Assembly: GCA_003155175.1 (NCBI GenBank)
Contig: PMFP01000167.1
Span: 4,766-16,320 of the forward strand
Source of the DNA: Vulcanimicrobiota bacterium
Lineage (GTDB): Bacteria; Vulcanimicrobiota; Vulcanimicrobiia; Vulcanimicrobiales; Vulcanimicrobiaceae
Direction of reading: 5' to 3'
DNA length: 11,555 nucleotides
The position numbers were made by a program, and so were the translations under genes. The first letter of the stretch is position 1. Each line of letters opens with the position of its first letter. The notes below the pieces were generated by a model. That model made no database searches and had not been told where the DNA came from. It worked only from the letters and a program-made list of their open reading frames with translations. This document shows positions 5,753 to 11,555 of the stretch, piece by piece.

Positions 5753-7078
5753 ATGAACGGCATCATGGGTGCCACCGAAGCCGCCGTCCGGGGGACCGAA
5801 CCCGCCCCCGGGCCGCTCCAGCGTCTGTTCTCGCGCGACATCTTCCGCGATGGCGCGGTGGTCTTCGCGGGCTCGATCGTGCTGGGCGCTTGCGGATTTC
5901 TCTTCCACGCCATCGCCAGCCGTCGCCTGGGCGTCGACGCCTACGGGGCGCTCTATGCGATCATCTCGGCGTCCATAATCGCGTGCATTCCCGCGGCGGT
6001 GGTGCAGCCCGTCCTCGTGCGATTTGCTGCCGAGTTTCGCGCTTTGCACGACGACGGCCATATGGCGGGGCTCTCTCGCAGCGTCGCGCTCGGCGTCGTC
6101 GTGGTTTGCTTTGCGTACGTGGCGGTCGGCACCCTGTTCGCGTTTCCGATCGCGGGATTCTTGCGCGTGCCGGTTTGGGCCATCCCCCTGATGGGGGTGG
6201 TTTCCGCATTCGTGATCGCGTCCGGCGCGTTGCGCGCCATCGTCCAAGGCACGCAGGACTTTACGGGTCTTTCCATCTCCAACGCGTTGGAGGGAGTCGG
6301 CAAGGTTGCCGGCGTCTTCGCGCTCTCGGCCCTTGGTCTCAAATTGAGCGGCGGGCTGCTCGGTTTCATGATCGGACCGGCCATCGCCGTCGCCTACGTC
6401 CTGTTCATCCTTTATAGGCGCTATGGCAGCGCCCAGCCGCAGAGCATCCGGTACGACTGGCCGCGAATCTTCGCCGTGATCGGCGGGTCGGCGGTCGGTA
6501 TGGCGACGGTCGGTGTCATCGGGTATGCCGACGTGGTGCTGGTAAAACACTTCTTCGCACCTTCGCAAGCCGGCCTCTATTCGGCCGCGTCCCTCGGCGG
6601 GAAGATGCTGTTTTTCCTCGTCGGGTTTATCCCCACGGTGCTGCTGCCGCAAGCCGCGCACCGGCACGCGCGCGGCGAGACGTCGCTCGCGCCGCTGTTT
6701 GCCAGCCTTGCCGGCATCGGCGCGATCTCGGCATGCGGCTTGGTCGCCTTCCATTTCTTTAGCTTGCAGATCTTGCGGGCGCTGGTCGGTCCCGCGTTCG
6801 ACGCGGCCGCGACGCTGCTCGTTCCCTACGGATTGGCGATGGCGCTCCTATCGCTCGTGAACGCGCTGGTCACGTACGGCCTCGCGACCCACCGGCTTTC
6901 GTTCGCGGCGCCGCTCTTGCTCTGCACCATCGGCACCGTTGCGGCAGTCGCGGCGATCCATCCCACGCTGTATGCCGTTATCGCCGTCATGATTGCCGGC
7001 ACGGCGGCGATGGCGATCGTCACCGCGCTGGCGCTGCTCTGGGACTCCCGGCGCGCGCCCGTCGTGAAGGCCGTCTAA
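5753..7078 (+). CDS. Polysaccharide/oligosaccharide flippase, Wzx-like (MATE/MOP superfamily)
   Basis: A protein of about 441 residues, almost wholly hydrophobic, with some 12-14 predicted membrane helices. The opening (FRDGAVVFAGSIVLGACGFL, then a Ser-Arg-Arg-Leu-Gly-x-x-x-Tyr-Gly segment) is typical of the polysaccharide biosynthesis export family: an amphipathic start, then the first TM and the RxLGxxxYG loop. A second family-like half begins near the ADVVLVKHFFAPSQAGLYSAAS segment, about two thirds in. Such proteins flip lipid-linked glycans across the inner membrane. The frame is open far upstream, but that part is antisense to the sigma factor. ATG 5753 is chosen because it is the first ATG in the gap; ATG 5765 is equally possible, and neither has a good RBS. 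The stop is two bases before the kamD start. Cargo is unknown; gmd and rmd downstream suggest a deoxyhexose-containing glycan. Confidence 0.88.
   Translation: MNGIMGATEAAVRGTEPAPGPLQRLFSRDIFRDGAVVFAGSIVLGACGFLFHAIASRRLGVDAYGALYAIISASIIACIPAAVVQPVLVRFAAEFRALHDDGHMAGLSRSVALGVVVVCFAYVAVGTLFAFPIAGFLRVPVWAIPLMGVVSAFVIASGALRAIVQGTQDFTGLSISNALEGVGKVAGVFALSALGLKLSGGLLGFMIGPAIAVAYVLFILYRRYGSAQPQSIRYDWPRIFAVIGGSAVGMATVGVIGYADVVLVKHFFAPSQAGLYSAASLGGKMLFFLVGFIPTVLLPQAAHRHARGETSLAPLFASLAGIGAISACGLVAFHFFSLQILRALVGPAFDAAATLLVPYGLAMALLSLVNALVTYGLATHRLSFAAPLLLCTIGTVAAVAAIHPTLYAVIAVMIAGTAAMAIVTALALLWDSRRAPVVKAV
7066..7070 (+). promoter_or_regulatory. Probable RBS of kamD
   Basis: GAAGG lies ten bases before the GTG at 7081, inside the last codons of the flippase gene. 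Spacing is slightly long. It supports the GTG start and coupled translation. Confidence 0.4.
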
Positions 7079-7080
7079 GC

Positions 7081-8664
7081 GTGGAACTCCGGATCGATCG
7101 TTCTTCCGTCGAGCGCTGCCGCGCGTTGGCTCAAGCCATCGCCGCGCCGGTGAGCGATTTCATCGACGCCCACTCGACGGTCGCGGTCGAACGGTCGGTC
7201 TTACGATTGTTGGGCGTTGACGGAGTCGGCGCCGACGAGATCCCGGTTCCGAACGTCATCGTGGACGCGCTCGGTGCGGACGCGAAGGCCGACGGCGTGT
7301 CGCTGGCTTTCGGGCGCGCCGTAGCCGAGACCGGCCTCGCACCCGAGATCCTCGGCCGCGAAATCGCGGCGGGCTCGCACGCCGTGACCGATTTTGCTCG
7401 CGTCCCTGCCGAAGCCGCGCGCGCGGCTCTGCGACCGCACGTAGAGGCGGGACTCGAGCGGGTGCGGTCCCGGAGAGTCGAGCGCGACGAGCGATTGGCG
7501 CGCCTGCCCCAGCAGCCGGCGCCGCTGCTGTACGTGATCGTCGCGAGCGGAAACATTTACGAAGACCGCACCGCCGCCGTCGCCGCGGCCGAGGCCGGCG
7601 CGCAGATCATCGCCGTCATTCGCTCGACCGGGCAGTCGCTGCTCGACTTCGTTCCGTACGGACCGACGACCGAAGGCTTCGGCGGAACGTACGCGACGCA
7701 GGCAAACTTCAAGATCATGCGCGAGGCGCTCGACGAGGCTTCCGAGCGTCTGGGGCGTTACGTGATGCTCACCAATTACGCAAGCGGGCTGTGCATGCCG
7801 GAGATCGCGACGACGGCGGCGCTCGAGCGGCTCGACATGCTGCTCAACGATTCGATGTACGGCATCCTCTTCCGCGACATCAACATGAAGCGCACGTTCG
7901 TCGACCAGCACTTCAGCCGCATGCTCAACGCTTATTCGGGAATCGTCATCAACACGGGCGAGGACAATTACCTCACGACGGCCGACGCCGTCGAACAAGC
8001 GCACGCCGTGCTCGCCTCGCAGTTCATCAACGAGGAGTTCGCGCATCGCGCGGGCATGCCCGACCGTCAGATCGGTTTGGGCGACGCATACGAAATCAGC
8101 CCGGACCTCGAGGATGGGTTTCTCTTCCAGGTAGCGCAGGCGCAGCTCGCGCGCCAAATTTTCCCGCAGGCGCCCTTAAAGTACATGCCTCCGACCAAAC
8201 ACATGACCGGCGACATCTTCAAAGGCCACCTCATCGACGCGCTCTTCAACCTCACGTCGGTGATGACGGGCCAGACCATCCACCTCTGCGGAATGCTGAC
8301 GGAAGCCATTCACACGCCGTTCTTGGGCGATCGAGTGCTGGCGATCGAGAACGCGCAATACGTCATGAACACGGCGCGCCATTTCGGAGAAGAGATCTCC
8401 TTTAAGGACGGCGGCCGCATCGAAACGCGCGCGCGGGACGTCTTGTCCGACTGCGAACGGCTGCTCTCGCGCGTCGCCGAAACGGGAATGATGGAATCCA
8501 TCGAGGGCAAAGCGTTCGCCGACGTCTCGCGGCCGCCCGACGGCGGCCGCGGTTTCGACGGCGTCTTCGCGCGGGGCCCCGAATATTGGAATCCGTTCGA
8601 GGAAGCGCTTCGAGCCGAACTGGGCTTGAGCGCGGCGCGAGGCGCGGCGGCCGCAGTTCGATGA
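7081..8664 (+). CDS. kamD: Lysine 5,6-aminomutase, alpha subunit
   Basis: A 527-residue protein with the full length of KamD. With KamE it uses adenosylcobalamin and PLP to move the terminal amino group of D-lysine or L-beta-lysine from C6 to C5, giving 2,5- or 3,5-diaminohexanoate. Family signatures: an N-terminal SVERSVLRLLGVDG (38-48) segment, IRSTGQSLLDFVPYG (180-194), TEGFGGTYATQ (197-207), NDSMYGILFRDINMKRTF (256-273), NTGEDNYLTT (291-300) and PPTKHMTGDIFKGH in the last third. These lie on the TIM barrel that takes the adenosyl radical and substrate. The separate 527 + 248 residue format is that of lysine 5,6-aminomutase, not ornithine 4,5-aminomutase, whose OraE fuses barrel and B12 domain. 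GTG 7081 matches the family N-terminus and follows the flippase stop by two bases. The stop overlaps the kamE start (ATGA). No kamA, kdd, kce or kal is in the window. Confidence 0.94.
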   Translation: MELRIDRSSVERCRALAQAIAAPVSDFIDAHSTVAVERSVLRLLGVDGVGADEIPVPNVIVDALGADAKADGVSLAFGRAVAETGLAPEILGREIAAGSHAVTDFARVPAEAARAALRPHVEAGLERVRSRRVERDERLARLPQQPAPLLYVIVASGNIYEDRTAAVAAAEAGAQIIAVIRSTGQSLLDFVPYGPTTEGFGGTYATQANFKIMREALDEASERLGRYVMLTNYASGLCMPEIATTAALERLDMLLNDSMYGILFRDINMKRTFVDQHFSRMLNAYSGIVINTGEDNYLTTADAVEQAHAVLASQFINEEFAHRAGMPDRQIGLGDAYEISPDLEDGFLFQVAQAQLARQIFPQAPLKYMPPTKHMTGDIFKGHLIDALFNLTSVMTGQTIHLCGMLTEAIHTPFLGDRVLAIENAQYVMNTARHFGEEISFKDGGRIETRARDVLSDCERLLSRVAETGMMESIEGKAFADVSRPPDGGRGFDGVFARGPEYWNPFEEALRAELGLSAARGAAAAVR

Positions 8665-9407
8665 GTACGAGCGTCAAGCCGTACGGCGACACGATGAACG
8701 ACGGCAAGGTTCAACTGTCGTTCACGCTGCCGGTGGAATGGAGCGAGGCGGCGGACGAAGCGGCGCGGCAGCTCGTCGCCAAAATGGGCTTCGAAGACGT
8801 GCAAGTGGCCGAGGGCCGCAGGATCGCAAGCGGTTTTTCGTTCTTCGTCGTGTACGCCAGCACGCCGCAGGCGATCGATTTCTCGACGATCAAAGCGCCG
8901 TCTGCCAAGACCCACGCGATGTCGATGGAAGAGGTCGACGCGTTCGTGAACGAGCGGCTCGGCCGCAAAGTTCGCGTGGCCGGTGCCTGCATCGGCACCG
9001 ACGCCCACACGGTCGGCATCGACGCGATCCTCAACATGAAGGGCTACAAGGGCGACTACGGACTCGAGCGCTATCACGCGTTCGAGACCTTCAATCTCGG
9101 CAGCCAGGTCGCGGTCGAGGATCTCGTTCGTTTCGCCAAAGAGAAGAATATCGACGCCATCCTCGCATCGCAGGTCGTCACGCAGAAGGGGAGCGACGTG
9201 CGGAACTTTACGGCCTTGGTCGAACTTCTGGAAGCCGAGGGATTGCGCGATCGCGTCGTTACCATCTGCGGTGGTCCGCGGGTAACCAATCTTATGGCCA
9301 GCGAACTCGGCTACGACGCGGGCTTCGGGCGTGGAACGCTCCCGAGCGAAGTTGCGTCGTTCATCGCACTGCGCTTGGCCGAACGCCCAGCGCTCTCGCG
9401 CTCGTGA
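8661..9407 (+). CDS. kamE: Lysine 5,6-aminomutase, beta subunit (B12- and PLP-binding)
   Basis: A 248-residue protein matching KamE. The N-terminal part (about 15-75) is the small dimerisation domain. The Rossmann-like cobalamin domain starts near residue 102 and carries the base-off motif Asp114-x-His116-x-x-Gly119 (GTDAHTVG), where the His replaces the lower axial ligand of cobalt. Lys127, eleven residues after that His in NMKGYKGDYGLERY, is the expected PLP Schiff-base lysine; this B12-protein lysine is a special feature of the family. LASQVVTQK (169-176) and CGGPR (203-207) complete the B12 pocket. All key residues are present, so the enzyme should be active given KamD. ATG 8661 gives ATGA overlap with kamD; an open frame further upstream lies inside kamD and is not family-like. 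The stop overlaps the GTG of gmd by four bases. Confidence 0.95.
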   Translation: MSTSVKPYGDTMNDGKVQLSFTLPVEWSEAADEAARQLVAKMGFEDVQVAEGRRIASGFSFFVVYASTPQAIDFSTIKAPSAKTHAMSMEEVDAFVNERLGRKVRVAGACIGTDAHTVGIDAILNMKGYKGDYGLERYHAFETFNLGSQVAVEDLVRFAKEKNIDAILASQVVTQKGSDVRNFTALVELLEAEGLRDRVVTICGGPRVTNLMASELGYDAGFGRGTLPSEVASFIALRLAERPALSRS

Positions 9408-10381
9408 AGACCGCGCTCGTCACCGGCATAACCGGCCAGGACGGTTCGTTTTTGGCCGAGTTGCTTCTCCGTGAGGGGTATCGCGTCGTCGGCATGACGC
9501 GCCGGACGAGCACCGACGTTCACGAACGCATCGCACATTTGGTGGACGACGTGGAGTTCGTCTCGGGCGATCTGCTGGATCAGATGTCGGTGGCGTCGAT
9601 CGTCGATGAGGTCGCGCCGGACGAGGTCTACAACCTCGCGGCACAATCGTTCGTCCCGGCGTCGTGGCGGCAGCCGGTGCTGACGGGCGAATTCACCGCG
9701 CTCGGCGTGACGCGCGTGCTCGAAGCGATCCGCGCCGTCCGTCCCTCCGCGCGCTTCTACCAGGCGTCGAGCTCCGAGATGTTCGGTAAGGTGGTCGAGG
9801 TGCCGCAGACCGAGACGACCGCGTTCTATCCGCGCAGTCCGTACGGCGTGGCCAAGGTCTACGGCCACTGGATCACCGTCAACTATCGCGAGTCCTACGA
9901 TCTGTTTGCCGTGAGCGGCATCCTCTTCAACCACGAAAGCCAGCGACGCGGCAAGGAGTTCGTCACGCGCAAGATCTCCGACGGCGTCGCGCGCATCAAA
10001 CACGGTTTGACCGGCACGCTCGCGCTGGGCAATTTGGACGCCAAGCGCGACTGGGGATTCGCCGGCGACTACGTTCGGGCGATGTGGCTCATGCTGCAGC
10101 GCGAAACGCCGGAAGACTACGTGATTGCGACCGGCCGTACGCACAGCGTGCGCGACTTCGTGCGGATCGCCTTCGAAACCGCGGGCCTCGGATCGTACGA
10201 GCGCTACGTCACGCTGGATCCGCGGTTCGTGCGTCCGGCCGAAGTCGACTTGCTCGTCGGCGACGCCTCCAAGGCGCGGCGCGAGCTCGGCTGGGAACCC
10301 GAAGTCTCGTTCGAGGAGCTCGTGGAGCTCATGGTTCGCGCCGACTGCGATCGCGTCGCGGCCGAACTCGCCCGCGTCTAG
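9404..10381 (+). CDS. gmd: GDP-mannose 4,6-dehydratase
   Basis: A 325-residue extended short-chain dehydrogenase of the compact bacterial Gmd type. It removes water from GDP-D-mannose to give GDP-4-keto-6-deoxy-D-mannose using bound NADP+. Visible: the Gly-rich loop TGITGQDGSFLAELL (7-21), NLAAQSFV (77-84), the catalytic Ser/Glu in ASSSEMFG (121-128), Tyr147-x3-Lys151 (YGVAKVYGHW), FNHESQRRGKEFVTRKI (175-191), LGNLDAKRDWGFAGDYVRAMW and the C-terminal RPAEVDLLVGD. The Gmd consensus near residue 180 is usually HESPRRG; here Gln replaces Pro, a small oddity. The start is GTG 9404, inside the GTGA overlap with kamE; the family N-terminus (KTALVTGITGQDG) begins exactly there. It is followed after one base by rmd, so the pair works in sequence. 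Confidence 0.95.
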   Translation: MKTALVTGITGQDGSFLAELLLREGYRVVGMTRRTSTDVHERIAHLVDDVEFVSGDLLDQMSVASIVDEVAPDEVYNLAAQSFVPASWRQPVLTGEFTALGVTRVLEAIRAVRPSARFYQASSSEMFGKVVEVPQTETTAFYPRSPYGVAKVYGHWITVNYRESYDLFAVSGILFNHESQRRGKEFVTRKISDGVARIKHGLTGTLALGNLDAKRDWGFAGDYVRAMWLMLQRETPEDYVIATGRTHSVRDFVRIAFETAGLGSYERYVTLDPRFVRPAEVDLLVGDASKARRELGWEPEVSFEELVELMVRADCDRVAAELARV

Positions 10382-10382
10382 C

Positions 10383-11324
10383 GTGCGCGCGCTCGTCACC
10401 GGAGCGAGCGGTTTCGTCGGCCGCTATCTCGTCCGCGCGCTCGAGGCCGAGGGTTGGGAGATCGTCCAATGCGGTGGTCCCGCCGAAGGCGGACCGTACC
10501 TGCCGCTCGACCTCGCCGATGCCGGCGCGATCGCGGCCGCCCTGGACGTAGCGCGGCCCGACGCGATCTTTCACTTGGCAGCGCAGACCTTCGTGCCCGA
10601 CGCCGTGGCCGACCCGATGGCCACGTACGAGACCAATGCGATGGGCACGGCCCGGCTCGCGCACGGCGTCGCCGCCTACCTCGCCCGGACCGCCAACGCG
10701 ATGCCGCGTCTGCTCTTCACGAGCTCGGCGGAAGTCTACGGCGTGCGCCCGGCTGCGGAGTATCCGCTGGTCGAAGCGCTCTCCCCGCGCCCGCGCAACC
10801 CGTACGCGGCGAGTAAAGCCGCGGCGGAAGCGCTGTTGCTGGGCGCAGCCAACGGTCTCGGACTCGACGTCGTCGTCGCCCGCTCGTTCAACCATATCGG
10901 CCCGGGACAGAGCGAGCGTTTCGTCGTGGCGAGTTTTGCCGCGCAGCTGGCGCGCATCGCGCGCGGCGGCGCCGGTCCCGAATTGCTGGTTGGAAATCTG
11001 TCGGCCGAGCGCGACTTTTTGGACGTGCGCGACGTCGTTGCGGCGTATCTCGCGCTCGCGCGCGACGGCGCCGCGGGCGAGATCTACAACGTCTGCAGCG
11101 GCGTCCCCACGCCGATTCGCGATCTGCTGCGAACCTTAATTCTCGCGGCCCGCGTTCCCGTCGAAGTGCGCGAGGATCCGGGCCGGATGCGCGCCGCGGA
11201 CTCGCCAGTTGCGTTCGGCGATAACGCGAAGCTGCGCGCGGCCACGGGATGGGCGCCGCAGATCCCGCTCGATCGCTCGTTGCGCGAGATCTACGCCTCG
11301 GCGCTGGAGAGCGCGGCCTCGTAA
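10383..11324 (+). CDS. rmd: GDP-6-deoxy-D-mannose (GDP-4-keto-6-deoxy-D-mannose) reductase
   Basis: A 313-residue extended SDR that should reduce the Gmd product at C4 to GDP-D-rhamnose. Motifs: Gly7-x-x-Gly10-x-x-Gly13 (TGASGFVG), FHLAAQTFVPDA (63-74), TSSAEVYG (113-120), Tyr141-x3-Lys145 (NPYAASKAAAE), and the Rmd-type SFNHIGPGQS followed by a VGNLSAERDFLDVRDVVAAY block that fits nucleotide-sugar binding. The NHIGPGQS segment and lack of a C3/C5 epimerase layout favour Rmd over GDP-fucose synthase (Fcl/WcaG); related 4-reductases giving GDP-6-deoxytalose cannot be excluded by eye. The start is GTG 10383, one base after the gmd stop, with no clear RBS, so it probably depends on coupling from gmd. 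It is followed by 35 bases before the next gene. Confidence 0.88.
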   Translation: MRALVTGASGFVGRYLVRALEAEGWEIVQCGGPAEGGPYLPLDLADAGAIAAALDVARPDAIFHLAAQTFVPDAVADPMATYETNAMGTARLAHGVAAYLARTANAMPRLLFTSSAEVYGVRPAAEYPLVEALSPRPRNPYAASKAAAEALLLGAANGLGLDVVVARSFNHIGPGQSERFVVASFAAQLARIARGGAGPELLVGNLSAERDFLDVRDVVAAYLALARDGAAGEIYNVCSGVPTPIRDLLRTLILAARVPVEVREDPGRMRAADSPVAFGDNAKLRAATGWAPQIPLDRSLREIYASALESAAS

Positions 11325-11359
11325 GGGGCCGGTAGCCGAAAACGCGAACGTACGATGCC

Positions 11360-11555
11360 GTGAGCAATTACCGGAAAGATCTCTTCGAAACGACCGTATT
11401 CAAAAATCGCGGCGCGCTGCTGTCGATTCCCGCGGCCGCGCTTGCGACCTTCGGCAGGCCGAGCGCGGCGTCCATCGCCGTGGGTTTGCCCGTCGCGCTT
11501 GCCGGCGAAGCCCTGCGCTGTTGGGCGGTCGGGTACTCCGGCGTGACGACGCGCG
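11360..11555 (+). CDS. Isoprenylcysteine carboxyl-methyltransferase-like membrane protein, 3' truncated
   Basis: The first 65 residues are visible and the frame is open at the window end. They contain FKNRGALLSIPAAALATFGR, then a GLPVALAGEALRCWAVGYSG segment ending TTR. This is the usual start of the ICMT/phospholipid-methyltransferase (PEMT-like) membrane family: a first hydrophobic helix after R-G-x-L-L, a G-R-P-S turn, and a second helix ending in G-E-x-x-R-x-W-A-V-G-Y. The SAM-binding C-terminal half is beyond the window, so the substrate (lipid, isoprenoid or other) is not knowable here. GTG 11360 is chosen because the nearby ATG at 11355 runs into TGA after one codon. The gap from rmd is 35 bases with no clear RBS or terminator, so it likely continues the operon. 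Confidence 0.7.
   Translation, partial: MSNYRKDLFETTVFKNRGALLSIPAAALATFGRPSAASIAVGLPVALAGEALRCWAVGYSGVTTR

Noticed and set aside
7201..8157. 318-codon minus-strand ORF opposite kamD
   Set aside because: Shadow of a strongly recognised gene; composition is typical of antisense frames in GC-rich DNA.
8738..9403. 222-residue extension of the gmd frame through kamE
   Set aside because: Out of frame with kamE and without motifs; Gmd homology begins at GTG 9404.
9311..10399. 362-codon minus-strand ORF opposite gmd
   Set aside because: Antisense shadow with no domain signal; gmd is certain on the other strand.

Overview
The window is GC-rich bacterial DNA, densely coded, with no rRNA, tRNA, CRISPR array or insertion sequence that I can see. 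Start codons are often GTG or TTG, and adjacent genes commonly overlap by 4 to 20 bases. No gene names the taxon. The composition and gene style would fit a GC-rich, poorly cultured soil lineage (Eremiobacterota, Dormibacterota, Chloroflexota or Actinomycetota), but that is a guess.

Layout. (1) Bases 1-1866 (+) are the 3' part of a large polytopic membrane protein of glycosyltransferase/YfhO type. (2) Bases 1829-5641 (-) form one compact leftward operon, in transcription order: ECF sigma factor, zinc-type membrane anti-sigma factor, exported bactofilin-like plus multi-TM protein, LysN-like PLP aminotransferase, and a small acidic hypothetical protein with a strong RBS and a TTG start. The last gene runs 38 bases into the end of gene 1, tail to tail. 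(3) Bases 5642-5752 are the divergent control region. (4) Bases 5753-11555 (+) form a tight rightward cluster: Wzx-like flippase, kamD and kamE (the two subunits of B12/PLP lysine 5,6-aminomutase), gmd (GDP-mannose 4,6-dehydratase), rmd (GDP-6-deoxy-D-mannose reductase), and the start of an isoprenylcysteine-methyltransferase-like membrane protein that leaves the window.

How they fit. Gmd plus Rmd is the standard route from GDP-D-mannose to GDP-D-rhamnose. With a lipid-linked glycan flippase and a GT/YfhO-type membrane protein nearby, the window looks like part of a surface polysaccharide or glycolipid locus. The odd item is kamDE, normally a lysine-fermentation enzyme, placed with start/stop overlap between the flippase and gmd. 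None of the usual lysine-fermentation partners (kamA, kdd, kce, kal) is in the window, while an aminotransferase of the 2-aminoadipate/lysine type lies in the divergent operon. Either kamDE sits here by chance in a mixed operon, or a lysine-derived diaminohexanoate is used in the glycan. The sequence cannot decide between these. The ECF operon looks like an envelope-stress or envelope-homeostasis unit whose regulon may include the divergent glycan cluster; that link is inference.
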